Shown here one piece after another: positions 41,765-50,757 of a stretch of 64,000 nucleotides of DNA (position 1 is its first letter; every line of letters starts with the position of its first letter). The stretch covers positions 889,501 to 953,500 of the forward strand of contig NZ_CP130565.1 in the NCBI RefSeq assembly GCF_030534335.1, given 5' to 3'. The notes under the pieces were generated by a model. It had not been told where the DNA came from and ran no database searches. It saw nothing but the letters and a program-made list of their open reading frames with translations. Origin of the DNA: Marivirga harenae. Lineage in GTDB: Bacteria > Bacteroidota > Bacteroidia > Cytophagales > Cyclobacteriaceae. The position numbers were made by a program, and so were the translations under genes.

Positions 41765-43792
41765 CTATTTACCAATATTGGCATTTTGCTTAGCATTCTC
41801 ATAGAAATCATGAGCCGCTTGTTCATTTTCTCGTAATTTCTCATTTAATCCCCATTTTAAAGGGACATCAGAACCTTTTGGTGAGACTCTTGCATAGCCA
41901 GACATTTCTTGGTGTAAGGCAGAACAGAAATCAGTACAATAGAAAGCAAATACTCCCACTTTTTTCGGCTCCCATACTAATGTTCTGGTTTGACCAGGCA
42001 TCACTAAGAGTTCAGCATTCGTAGCACCTTGAATTGCAAAACCGTGTGGCACATCCCAATCTTGCTCAAGGTTGGTGAGGTGGAAATACACTTTATCACC
42101 CACTTTGAAACCTTCGATATTATCCGGTGCAAGGTGGCTTCTAATTGCTGTCATGTAAACATGTACTTCATTGCCATCTCGCACCACTTTAGTCTTGCTT
42201 TCGCCTAGAGTTGCATGTGGGTGCTTATTGTTCTCAATATCATAAAATTTAACCGAATTTGGCTGGATTTTATCCGCTGCAATCGCCTGAGCATAATGTG
42301 GCTCTCCCTTAGTTGGGAAATCCAAGATCAACTTCATTTTATCACCGCTTATGTCAAATAATTGAGCGGAGTGGGCTAATTCTGGACCTGTCGGTAAATA
42401 ACGATCTTTCGTGATTTTATTCATTGCCACTAGATATTTACCATCTGGTTTTCTAGTTTCGCCTCCCGGAATTACTAAGTGACCAGGAGAATAGAATGTT
42501 GACTGACGATCTAAAATTTCTTTAGATTCTACATCCCATTTCACCACTTCAGAAGATATAAAGAAAGTAGTATAAGCATTACCTTTGCCGTCAAATTCAG
42601 TATGCAATGGCCCTAAACCTGGCTTTTTAACAATCCCATCTAATGCAGCCTCATAGCTGATAATCGGAATTCCATCAAATTCACCATCGAATTTCTTTTC
42701 TTCAATTGCTTTCATGATTTTGTCAAAAGAATAAACAGACATGTCTGCAGAAAGCTTTCCATTACCCACAATGTATTCTCCTGTAGGGTCTACATCACAT
42801 CCATGTGGTGATTTTGGAACTGGAATGAAATACACCATATCAGGACAATTCTTTGGATCCAAAATTTTGGTTAAAGTTTTCTCCTCTGATTCCGCGATAG
42901 TAGTTTCCTCATTCATTAGATTATGGAAGTAAGAAGTCTCTCTTTCTGTAAACTTTCCTTCTTTCATATACTGTTCCGCCTTTTTCCAGTTGATTACGGC
43001 CATCAAATCTTTATCTTTTTGGGAAGCATTAACCTCCAAAAGACTATGCTCTTGTTCCGAATTATAAGTAGTTAAAAAGCTCCAGCCATGAGATTTTCCT
43101 TTTCCGTTTCTAGCCAAGTCATAATTAAAACCAGGCATTTCAATTTGGAAAGCCAATTCCATATGACCATGCTCAGGGTCAACTGAGACATAATTAATTA
43201 AGCCTTTGAAATTTTGTTTGTAAGTATCGATTGGCACATCTTTCTGAGGAATTGGGACAGAAAAGCGAGTTCCTGAAACTAAATACTCAGAATTCTCTGT
43301 GATAAATGGTGCACAGTGTAAACCTGCAACATCAGGGATTTCTAAAATCTCTACTGTTTCAAAAGTTTTCAAATCGACACGAGCTATTCTTGGCGTATTA
43401 TTACCATTTACAAATAACCATCTTCCATCAAACTCACCATTAGTTTGAGAAAGTTCGATGTGGTGGGAGTCATCCCATGGCACTTCTCCATAAGAAGTAT
43501 TGAACATCGCTTTTGTTTCTTCGCTGTATCCATATCCATTCTCAGGATACTTTGAAAAAACCGGAATTTCCTTCAATAATCTTCCAGAAGGCAATCCGTA
43601 AGCTGTTATTTGTCCACTGTATCCTCCGGACATAAAAGCATAAAATTCATCATACTCACCAGGAGCAACATAGGCTTGCTCCGCTGCGCTACCTCCCAGT
43701 ACTTGGGAGGTTTCTGATCCTTGATTGCCGCAGGAAGCCATTAAGAAAATCAGGCTCAATCCTGCTGCATAATTTAAAAAATGTGTTTTCAT
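41765..43792 (-). CDS. nosZ: Nitrous oxide reductase, clade II, lipoprotein-type export signal
   Basis: The 675-residue copper enzyme has a Sec signal with a lipobox (LMASC21) instead of the twin-arginine signal of clade I, which marks clade II. The beta-propeller carries the CuZ His ligands (DSHHIELS, HCAPF, SHGWSF, SPHGCD and others). The cupredoxin CuA site is C619-x3-C623-x3-H627-x2-M630 near the C-terminus. It reduces N2O to N2. The cytochrome c gene 41 nt upstream probably supplies electrons. As a lipoprotein it would be membrane-tethered in the periplasm. Confidence 0.97.
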   Translation of the reverse strand: MKTHFLNYAAGLSLIFLMASCGNQGSETSQVLGGSAAEQAYVAPGEYDEFYAFMSGGYSGQITAYGLPSGRLLKEIPVFSKYPENGYGYSEETKAMFNTSYGEVPWDDSHHIELSQTNGEFDGRWLFVNGNNTPRIARVDLKTFETVEILEIPDVAGLHCAPFITENSEYLVSGTRFSVPIPQKDVPIDTYKQNFKGLINYVSVDPEHGHMELAFQIEMPGFNYDLARNGKGKSHGWSFLTTYNSEQEHSLLEVNASQKDKDLMAVINWKKAEQYMKEGKFTERETSYFHNLMNEETTIAESEEKTLTKILDPKNCPDMVYFIPVPKSPHGCDVDPTGEYIVGNGKLSADMSVYSFDKIMKAIEEKKFDGEFDGIPIISYEAALDGIVKKPGLGPLHTEFDGKGNAYTTFFISSEVVKWDVESKEILDRQSTFYSPGHLVIPGGETRKPDGKYLVAMNKITKDRYLPTGPELAHSAQLFDISGDKMKLILDFPTKGEPHYAQAIAADKIQPNSVKFYDIENNKHPHATLGESKTKVVRDGNEVHVYMTAIRSHLAPDNIEGFKVGDKVYFHLTNLEQDWDVPHGFAIQGATNAELLVMPGQTRTLVWEPKKVGVFAFYCTDFCSALHQEMSGYARVSPKGSDVPLKWGLNEKLRENEQAAHDFYENAKQNANIGK

Positions 43793-43833
43793 ATTACATT
43801 TTAGTTTAGCGTAAAAAATTAGTTATTGATTAA

Positions 43834-44346
43834 TTAAGATTTAATTGCTTCGTCTTTTTTACCAGCTTTTGTCATATCATTATTTCTAAAAAATTCTAAT
43901 ATTTTTCGTGCATCATCTGGTTTGATGTTTTGGTTTGGCATTCTGGTCATACATTCTTCCAATAGCTTTTGAGCTGTTGGGTCTTCAGCCAACATTACAT
44001 CCACATTGGTAATCATATTCATGATCCACTCAGGTTTTCTACGATTAGTTACGCCTTGGAAACCTGGCCCAACTACTCTTTGATCTGTTAATTTGTGACA
44101 GGCAGAACATTTCATGTCGTAGATTGCTTCGCCTCTTTTTGTCCATTCTTCGTTTAACGGATCGGAAACTTCTACTTCAGTAAATTCTCCTACTCCTTTG
44201 CCCATTTTTATGGTTTCAGGTACTTTCTTTTCTTGTTTTTCTGTTGTTTGCTTTTCAGCGGTGCTAGAAGATTGTTCCTTACTCCCGCAAGCATAAATAA
44301 AAAGCATTCCTACTAATACTGTTGATAAAATTTTTATTGTTTTCAT
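43834..44346 (-). CDS. Monohaem cytochrome c lipoprotein of the nos cluster
   Basis: The 170-residue protein has a lipobox ending at C20 (FIYACGS), a Lys/Glu/Gln-rich linker, and one cytochrome c domain with CSACH (about 82-86), KLTDQRVVGPGFQGV and a Met ligand in CMTRMPNQNI. It is a NosC-like electron donor by position, as is usual in clade II clusters. It lies between the 404-residue membrane protein and nosZ on one strand. No promoter is evident in the short gaps. Confidence 0.88.
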   Translation of the reverse strand: MKTIKILSTVLVGMLFIYACGSKEQSSSTAEKQTTEKQEKKVPETIKMGKGVGEFTEVEVSDPLNEEWTKRGEAIYDMKCSACHKLTDQRVVGPGFQGVTNRRKPEWIMNMITNVDVMLAEDPTAQKLLEECMTRMPNQNIKPDDARKILEFFRNNDMTKAGKKDEAIKS

Positions 44347-44402
44347 AGCATTTTTGTTTTCTTTAATATAGTTACTATTGTTTTTAATACAAAATGTTTA
44401 AA

Positions 44403-45617
44403 TTAAGTTTTGAGTTTATTTATATATCTAAAGGGTAATAAAAACAGAAGGATTGCAATGGGGAGTAAAATACTTGCATAAAATAACCCTTCATGGAAAA
44501 ATGGAAGTTTGCCTAATTCTTGCCAATAATAAAAGCCCTGCAGAAACATGATTAGCTCAGTTGAAATAAACGCAATTAACAAAATATTAGCAGCAGATTT
44601 ATGAAGTGGATATATCTTGATATTTTCGTTTGAAAGATATTCAAGCCACAAATAGGCAGTAAAAAAGCCTAACATGTTCAAATGAATAAAGCCAATTATA
44701 AACAAGCGGAGCAGAACAGCCATCTCAGCCATTTCAGGAAATACTAATGCAAATTGAAAAACTGTTCGTGTTAAAAACACTGCAATCAATAGCTTCAATA
44801 AGAGTTTTTGTACTTCACTCAATGAATTCTTGAGTTTTAGCCAACTGCTTTTAAATGATTCTAATAAACTAAGTACAGCCAATAACTGAAGTATAACGGC
44901 AATTGCATTAACATAATAACTGAATTCCCAACGATAGCCCCAATAAAGCACCAAAGCATAGCTTAATATATTGCCAAGCAGAAAGAGCCAATAAAACCTC
45001 TTGAAAGTTTTATTGCCGATTTGGAGATGTTTTCCGAAACGATTGAAAAATAAAGCCAACAAGGCAAATAGCAACCAACCATTGAACTGAAAGTGTAAAT
45101 AAAACTGAATAGCGATCTGATAAATGACATTAGCACCATTTTTAGATGCCATAATGTAGGCTACCACAAAAACTCCTACAGTAGATATAAACAGGAATAA
45201 AATGGCTGTTTTAAGTAAGAGTGCGCTCTTATAATCTACTCTGTTGTGATCTTTCCAAACTTGAATGGCAAAAATATAGCTGAAAACTATATGCAAAGTG
45301 GAAAAGATTATAGAAAATAAACCATAGCCCTGTATTGGAAATGATATTGCCATTCCTACAACTGTCACTTGAGTTAACCAAAAAAGCCAGGTGTAAATTG
45401 ATTTATCAGCTTTTTCTTTGGGTAGCAACTTGGCATGAATCATAATAAAAATCCCTAGGTAAAGCCAGCCGAGCAGTGCTACATGTGAATGTCCGTGCAA
45501 CATATTTCTGTACTCTAACCACTCAATCTCCCAAACAAAAGCTCCTCTGAGGAGCAAGCCCATCAGAGAAGCGATCAGAAAATTAATCAAACTAACTATT
45601 AACCAAGTTTTCTTCAT
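44403..45617 (-). CDS. Twelve-helix His-rich membrane protein (haem-copper/NnrS-like), unassigned
   Basis: The 404-residue protein is almost wholly membrane-embedded (about twelve helices). His clusters lie where haem-copper proteins put metal ligands: MLHGHSHVALLGWLYLG (about 39-55), YLHFQFNGWLLFALLALFFNRFG (about 173-195) and FIHLNMLGFFTAYLW (about 315-330). The HGHSH pattern followed by 'GW' is similar in style to helix 2 of NorB or CcoN, but the HH pair of the copper site is missing. It is thus not a standard oxidase or NOR. It lies between scdA and the nos cytochrome gene, suggesting a role in NO or N2O metabolism. No confident family. Confidence 0.6.
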   Translation of the reverse strand: MKKTWLIVSLINFLIASLMGLLLRGAFVWEIEWLEYRNMLHGHSHVALLGWLYLGIFIMIHAKLLPKEKADKSIYTWLFWLTQVTVVGMAISFPIQGYGLFSIIFSTLHIVFSYIFAIQVWKDHNRVDYKSALLLKTAILFLFISTVGVFVVAYIMASKNGANVIYQIAIQFYLHFQFNGWLLFALLALFFNRFGKHLQIGNKTFKRFYWLFLLGNILSYALVLYWGYRWEFSYYVNAIAVILQLLAVLSLLESFKSSWLKLKNSLSEVQKLLLKLLIAVFLTRTVFQFALVFPEMAEMAVLLRLFIIGFIHLNMLGFFTAYLWLEYLSNENIKIYPLHKSAANILLIAFISTELIMFLQGFYYWQELGKLPFFHEGLFYASILLPIAILLFLLPFRYINKLKT

Positions 45618-45638
45618 TTTAAGCCACTGGCTGTTTTA

Positions 45639-46373
45639 TCAATTTAAGACATTAAAGCTTTCTTCCACTCTCACTGCTTTAGGAAAGAGTATATTATTTT
45701 CTAAATGGATATGTCTATGCAAATCATTTTCAAATTCTTCAAGCAGTGCAAATGTTACTCTATAGGTGTTGCAAGCATGCTCCGGTGGAGTATAATTATT
45801 GCTTAAGCTTGCTATTTCTTCAAATCGATCTCCTTCAGCTTCGTGCTCCGCCATCATCATTTTAATTGGGTTTTTAACCGTTCCAAAATGAGGAGCTTCA
45901 ACATTACTGCCGTCATTCAAGTGTTTCTCCAATTTCCTAACATGAGGGAATAGGATGAATTCTTCTTTTTTCATGTGTGCAGTCAATTCGCCAGCTGACT
46001 CAAAGAATAATTGTTTTATCTGGTGGAGTTCCGGATTTGAATCCCCGTGCACTTTGCAAATTTTGGTCAGGTATGGCTTAAGCTCTTCTATTGCTCGTTC
46101 TACATATCTATGGTGTGTTTTTTCTATGTAGTCAGCCAAAAGATCCATCGGCCATGATTTGAAGTCAATATCTCCTTTCTCAGGTTTGTCCATTACAGCT
46201 TCTGCTAAGGCTACTTCGACCTCTCGCTCAGGAATGTTTTTTGCCTCACATGCTTCCTGAATTGATCTACCGCCTTTACAGCAAAAATCAATACCAAATG
46301 ATTTAAAAACTGAGGCTGACCGGTAATCTTCTGCCACCCATTCTCCTATGGTTTTTTCTTTGTAAACGTTCAT
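45639..46373 (-). CDS. scdA: Iron-sulfur cluster repair di-iron protein (RIC/ScdA/YtfE)
   Basis: The protein has 244 residues from ATG 46373. The longer reading is rejected because MNVYKEKTIGEWVAED is the conserved start. The N-terminal ScdA domain has the double Cys C31-C32 in GIDFCCKGGRSIQEAC. The C-terminal hemerythrin-like domain has HHRYVERAIEEL, HMKKEEFILFPHVRK, MMAEHEAEGDRFEE and LHRHIHLENNILFPKA, the di-iron ligands. RIC proteins repair Fe-S clusters after NO damage and release or consume NO. It heads the nos transcription unit. A degenerate copy of the 14-bp motif (46459-46471) lies upstream. Confidence 0.94.
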   Translation of the reverse strand: MNVYKEKTIGEWVAEDYRSASVFKSFGIDFCCKGGRSIQEACEAKNIPEREVEVALAEAVMDKPEKGDIDFKSWPMDLLADYIEKTHHRYVERAIEELKPYLTKICKVHGDSNPELHQIKQLFFESAGELTAHMKKEEFILFPHVRKLEKHLNDGSNVEAPHFGTVKNPIKMMMAEHEAEGDRFEEIASLSNNYTPPEHACNTYRVTFALLEEFENDLHRHIHLENNILFPKAVRVEESFNVLN

Positions 46374-46438
46374 AATAAATATATTTAAATATAAAATTTT
46401 GTTTTTCCTTTCCAAATTCTAAGTGAATTATATTGACT

Positions 46439-46471
46439 CAAATATAAAAAGATATTTTGGTCTTTATATCC
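46439..46471 (-). promoter_or_regulatory. scdA promoter with degenerate operator-like site
   Basis: TATATTTG on the minus strand (46439-46446) fits the -7 box. GGTCTTTATATCC (46459-46471) matches the right half and part of the left half of the 14-mer. The bases after it (TTTTTTACGAAAT) resemble those after the osmC site (TTTTTTAGTAAAG). Confidence 0.4.
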
Positions 46472-46527
46472 TTTTTTACGAAATAATTTTGAAAAAGATG
46501 ATGTTTGTTAGTGTTTTTTGAGATTAA

Positions 46528-46567
46528 TTGGCAGACCGATTCTAAATACTATGAAACGGACTGCCAA
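46528..46567 (-). terminator. Hairpin after the TonB receptor gene
   Basis: TTGGCAG (46528-46534) pairs with CTGCCAA (46561-46567), and the stem continues inward through CCG/CGG after one mismatch. It lies just beyond the stop of the receptor gene. The loop is long and there is no strong T run, so it is a moderate terminator candidate. Confidence 0.4.
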
Positions 46568-46595
46568 CTTCTAATTAGATATGATTATTGAAGGA

Positions 46596-48860
46596 TTAGA
46601 ATCTATAAATTAACATAGAATAAAAATTTCTACCTGGTGCAAAAATCTTTTCTCCAGTAGTTAAAATAGGCCGATTTAAATGTTCATAGTATGCCTGATC
46701 TAATAAATTGTTAGCTCCAGCTTTCAGGTGCCACTTTTCAGTAATTTTAAATGAAGATTCAAGACCGATCAGATAAAAAGAAGGCGCCTTGACTTCTCCA
46801 AACTCAGCAGATACTCTGTTTTGTCTATCTACAAATCTGAAATTTAGACTACTACGCCATCTATCGTCCAGCAGATTAGCACTAATGGCGTACCTTAAAT
46901 CTAGAGGAGCAATCTCCGCCAAGGGTTCTTCCCAGCTCAAATTCTCTGCATACGTATATGCTAACTGTACCGAGTGACTTAAGCTTTCTGAAATCATATG
47001 ATTGAAATTGAATTCAAAGCCAGTCTTAAATACTTCTCCAATGTTTACAAATTGCCGAACGCCTGGGCTGTTCATTAACTTAGGTTGAAGTTCTGTTTTA
47101 ACTCCTCCTATGTAATCGGTTAAGTAGGATGCAAAAAAGTTCACTTCTGATTGCCAAACTTTTTCATCAAAACTAATAACCCAGTCAATTTGATTATTTT
47201 TTTCTGCGCTAAGTCCTGGATTCCCAAGTAATTCATAGGGATCGACCCCCACCGCAAAATAATTGATGTAGCGCTCTGTCAAGCCCGCACTTCTCTGTGC
47301 CCTTGCTAACCAAAAGGCGGTGGATAAATTATCATTTATCTCTGTCTTGAACCCTAAGCTTATGGCTGGGTTAATTTCATTCGCAGTTGTGGATTCATAC
47401 ATATTTTCAAAGGTTTCTTCTGAATCCAAACTTTGTGCTCGGTTATATTCAATTCTTCCAGACGCATGGAAAGAATGATTATCCACTTGTAAGGAGTAAG
47501 AAGAAAAAAGAGAAGATTTATCAATTTTCCCTTTTTGCCATGGATTATCGTATAGTTTCATTCCCGCATTTGGTCCCATTAAGAGTTCGCGTACCCTTTC
47601 TCCTTCAGCTGATTCAGATTTATAATCTAATCCAAGGAAAAACTGAGCGTTATTACTTAATTTCTGTAATTCAGATCGGTAACCGTAGTTCTCGGTTTCT
47701 GCAGGAGTGGAAGCATTCATCAACCGTGGATCCAAAGGCTTCATAAGGTTATCCATCAAGTGATCTACTTTAGTATAGTAGCCCTTATTGACCCATTTGG
47801 TAAAAAATTGTCCTTCCAGTTCGCCTTCATACGCTGCATTTAACATCCAAGTATCGTCTGTTCTCAAATCCATTCCGAGTGTTGGAAAATCTACATCGCG
47901 AGCAAAATTTCTATTCACTGTTAATGAAAAAAGATCTGACCCTGTAGGTTTATAATGGAGATAAGCGCCTAAACTCCCTCTTTGGAAATCACTGGCTACA
48001 GAATTACCATTCCCATCTTTATAGTCGTTCCCTGTCGAATAAGAAAAAAGTAAGCCAGTATTTAGCTGAGCAGAAGTTAAACCCACTTTCGCTTCATTTC
48101 TGATTACATTTCCGTTCGTTTCATATAAAGCAGATGCTCTTCCGCTTAAAGCTAATTCAGGTGTAAAGAGTGGTGACTCAGATACAAAATTAATGGTACC
48201 AAATGCATTTCCATAACGCAATGCATGCGGGCCTTTTAAGATTTCCACTTTCTTGATTTGATTCAACATAATTTGACTGCTTCCAGGATCCATTCTATTG
48301 GGGCAAGCAGCACTTGCTGACTGAAGGCCATCAATCACAACATTGAGCTGATCGTATTTAAACCCTCTCATGACAGGGTCAAAGCCAAACGCAGGGCTTT
48401 TACGAATAGCGTTGATCCCAGGATTCAGTGTTAATACTGCCCCAGCATCATGATGGATTTTTTCGGTATCATTCAACCTTAACTGCTGATCTTTTTCAGC
48501 CAGATTAGGTCTCAAACTAATAACACTTACGGGTTGAAGGATCTCAATATGCTTGTTTTTCAATAAAGGCTCTTCTGAAATTAAAGCTTCTGATAATTCC
48601 TTGGATTTAAGTTGCCACTTACCATAATTGATATGACTCAATATCAATCCTTCCCCTTCAGTAAAATACAGTTCAATTTGTCCATTTTCATTTGAAGCTC
48701 CGGATTGCTTAGCATATTGGAAATATAAGCCAACGATAGGTTCTTTGGATTCGGCATCCAAAAACGTCAATTTTTCTTTTTTTTGCGCATAGGCAGACAT
48801 GCCTATTAACATAGCCAAAAGCAATGTAATTGCCTTTGACATAGAAATAGTAATATTCAT
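46596..48860 (-). CDS. TonB-dependent copper receptor (NosA/OprC-like)
   Basis: The 754-residue protein (or 748 from ATG 48842, MSKAITLLLAM) has a signal peptide, a short carboxypeptidase-like domain, a plug domain and a 22-strand barrel ending in an aromatic residue (NFYSMLIYRF). The plug carries C186-x3-M190 (AACPNRMDP), the motif that binds copper in OprC and NosA. NosA is needed for copper supply to N2O reductase in Pseudomonas. Location between nos and nir genes supports copper import. A companion small Cys protein and SCO lie upstream. Confidence 0.85.
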   Translation of the reverse strand: MNITISMSKAITLLLAMLIGMSAYAQKKEKLTFLDAESKEPIVGLYFQYAKQSGASNENGQIELYFTEGEGLILSHINYGKWQLKSKELSEALISEEPLLKNKHIEILQPVSVISLRPNLAEKDQQLRLNDTEKIHHDAGAVLTLNPGINAIRKSPAFGFDPVMRGFKYDQLNVVIDGLQSASAACPNRMDPGSSQIMLNQIKKVEILKGPHALRYGNAFGTINFVSESPLFTPELALSGRASALYETNGNVIRNEAKVGLTSAQLNTGLLFSYSTGNDYKDGNGNSVASDFQRGSLGAYLHYKPTGSDLFSLTVNRNFARDVDFPTLGMDLRTDDTWMLNAAYEGELEGQFFTKWVNKGYYTKVDHLMDNLMKPLDPRLMNASTPAETENYGYRSELQKLSNNAQFFLGLDYKSESAEGERVRELLMGPNAGMKLYDNPWQKGKIDKSSLFSSYSLQVDNHSFHASGRIEYNRAQSLDSEETFENMYESTTANEINPAISLGFKTEINDNLSTAFWLARAQRSAGLTERYINYFAVGVDPYELLGNPGLSAEKNNQIDWVISFDEKVWQSEVNFFASYLTDYIGGVKTELQPKLMNSPGVRQFVNIGEVFKTGFEFNFNHMISESLSHSVQLAYTYAENLSWEEPLAEIAPLDLRYAISANLLDDRWRSSLNFRFVDRQNRVSAEFGEVKAPSFYLIGLESSFKITEKWHLKAGANNLLDQAYYEHLNRPILTTGEKIFAPGRNFYSMLIYRF

Positions 48861-48933
48861 AAAATTATAATTTTGAATAGATGAAAATTTGATTAAACAG
48901 CAAAAAAGATCGCTGCTTTAGTCTCAATATGGT

Positions 48934-49308
48934 CTATTCAAAAATGGGAGGGTGAAAGATCTGGCTCTCAAAAATCCTGATTACAAATAAGTGGTTAACA
49001 GGTGTTTTTGAAATATAGCCAACGATATGATTTGCTTTGATGCCAACATATTTGTTTTTTATTAGGTAAAGCTGCTCAATAATTTCAACTAAAAAAGATG
49101 CTTGTTCTTTTTCTTTATCTGGAGCCTCATTCAACTTTTGAGATAAAAGACATTGTCCTTGACAGGTATTGATTGTTTTATCTCTTTCTACACACAGATT
49201 TTCAATAATATAATCACGATTAAACCCGAATTGAATAAGAATAGCCACCTTTACCAAGGGCAATGATAAAATAAGTATGGTGAATGATATGGCTACTCGT
49301 TTTTTCAT
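48934..49308 (-). CDS. Small membrane-anchored Cys protein beside the copper receptor
   Basis: The 124-residue protein has an N-terminal membrane helix or signal (6-26) and a short periplasmic part with C-x9-C-x3-C (LCVERDKTINTCQGQCLLSQKL), which could bind copper or form a disulfide. The rest is helical. Similar proteins accompany TonB-dependent receptors in Bacteroidetes as far as I recall. It lies between SCO and the NosA-like receptor on the same strand. The function is unknown, but copper handling is likely from context. Confidence 0.6.
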   Translation of the reverse strand: MKKRVAISFTILILSLPLVKVAILIQFGFNRDYIIENLCVERDKTINTCQGQCLLSQKLNEAPDKEKEQASFLVEIIEQLYLIKNKYVGIKANHIVGYISKTPVNHLFVIRIFESQIFHPPIFE

Positions 49309-49351
49309 TTTGATGCAAAAGTAATTAAATCAAAAAGTACATTCTGTGCTA

Positions 49352-49954
49352 TTAGTTACTTAATTCTATTATTTTTTGAATAGTCTCTTTATTGTTTACA
49401 CCCAAGCCTTCTTGCTGGTGCTGCATAACTCCTTCTGCATCAAAAACAGAAATAATATTAGAGTGCGAAAAATCAATAGGGGATATTTGTTTGTATTTTA
49501 CGGCCACCACATTGGCAAATTCCCTAACCGTTTCCTCCGTTCCCCTTAGGAATAGCCACTGATCGCCTTCCAACTGATAGTCTTTCCCAAATTGAGTTAA
49601 TCGTTCGGGAGTATCATTTTCAGGGTCAATACTAACTAAAACATATTTCACATTTTCCTTCCCTTTTTCAGCCACTTGCTCTTCAATATTGCGCATATCA
49701 GCCGCTAATCTCGGACATGCTGTTTGGCATGATGTATACACCATAATCACAGCTAAAACGCTGCCTTGCAAATCTTTGAACTCTATTTGTTCATTGTGCT
49801 GGGTCGTCCATTCGGAAGTGATATTGAAAATTGATAAATCATTAAATTCTGCTTTGGATGTAATTCCATTGCTTTCTTCCTTGATGCTGGTTTCTTCCGC
49901 ATTATTACATGCAAATAACAAAGTGGCCGCGAAAATTAGAATTAATGTCTTCAT
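49352..49954 (-). CDS. SCO1/SenC family copper chaperone lipoprotein
   Basis: The 200-residue lipoprotein has a lipobox ending at C16 (LLFACNN) and a thioredoxin fold with the copper/thiol motif C76-x3-C80 (TSCQTACPRLA) and the distal ligand H164 (DFSHSN). SCO proteins deliver copper to CuA sites or reduce their cysteines. Here the likely clients are the CuA of NosZ or the NirK copper sites, since this operon has no CuA oxidase. nirV lies 12 nt upstream. Confidence 0.92.
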   Translation of the reverse strand: MKTLILIFAATLLFACNNAEETSIKEESNGITSKAEFNDLSIFNITSEWTTQHNEQIEFKDLQGSVLAVIMVYTSCQTACPRLAADMRNIEEQVAEKGKENVKYVLVSIDPENDTPERLTQFGKDYQLEGDQWLFLRGTEETVREFANVVAVKYKQISPIDFSHSNIISVFDAEGVMQHQQEGLGVNNKETIQKIIELSN

Positions 49955-49965
49955 GATTTTTGTTT

Positions 49966-50751
49966 TTATAAATTGGTATTTTTGGATTCATTCGCATCTT
50001 GTACACAGCGAAAGCCCATATTCGTCATTGTATTTCTGGCTTTTAAACTTGACCTGATTGCATAGCGCATAAAAGCGGCATAATTCATTAAATCATTGGC
50101 ACTTACTGCTCCACCTGCACAAAACAAATTGGTATCTGTATTATTATTGGATCTTGATTCTCCTGTAATGATGATGCTGTTGAAATCATAAACCCATTCC
50201 CAAACCAAGCCATGTAAATCATAAACACCATAATAATTCGGACTGCTTTTTCCTACTTCTTTCAAGTAGGTTTTAGGTTTTTCATAACCTGACACTATCT
50301 TTTGATTGAATAAACTGTCTTCTCTAGCATCAACTGAATTCTCACTAGCCTTTGCGGCAAATTCCCATTCATCGGTTGTAGGAAGTCGTTTATCCTGACA
50401 TTCACAATAAGCTTTGGCTGCATACCAAGAGACATTGTTGACAGGGCTGTTTTTTAAATGCTCAGGTACTTCACCAGCGGCAGTCCATTTGATCAGATAG
50501 CTGGCATCTGCAAATAAGGCTTTCACATTTTCCTTAGACCATTGAGGATATTGCATGATAAATTTAGCAAACTCTTGATGGGTAACAGGTTTAGTATCCA
50601 TATAGAATGACTCAATTTCAACCTGCACTTCTTCTTGGCTTCCATAAAGGGGGATGTAGACTCCCCCTTCAATTTTGCGCATCTCAAGATCTTGCCCATT
50701 TACATTTAAATGGAATAAGAACAAGATTGCTATGGTGAAATATCTAAGCAT
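49966..50751 (-). CDS. nirV: NirV-like exported protein (formylglycine-generating-enzyme fold)
   Basis: The 261-residue protein has a signal peptide (ending VNGQ) and a single FGE/SUMF1 domain: VYIPLYGSQEEVQVEIESFYMDTKPVTHQEFAKF, NSPVNNVSWYAAKAYCECQDKRLPTTDEWEFAAKA, YYGVYDLHGLVWEWVYDF and MTNMGFRC. Proteins of this kind next to nirK are called NirV. Their exact role is unknown, and they lack the sulfatase context. It lies 7 nt after nirK in the same operon. Confidence 0.85.
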   Translation of the reverse strand: MLRYFTIAILFLFHLNVNGQDLEMRKIEGGVYIPLYGSQEEVQVEIESFYMDTKPVTHQEFAKFIMQYPQWSKENVKALFADASYLIKWTAAGEVPEHLKNSPVNNVSWYAAKAYCECQDKRLPTTDEWEFAAKASENSVDAREDSLFNQKIVSGYEKPKTYLKEVGKSSPNYYGVYDLHGLVWEWVYDFNSIIITGESRSNNNTDTNLFCAGGAVSANDLMNYAAFMRYAIRSSLKARNTMTNMGFRCVQDANESKNTNL

Positions 50752-50757
50752 GATATT

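Noticed and set aside
36914-46373. Sigma-54 promoters for the NtrC-type regulator in the nos and neighbouring gaps
   Set aside because: TGGCAC-like strings occur only inside genes and lack a TTGC partner at the right distance.
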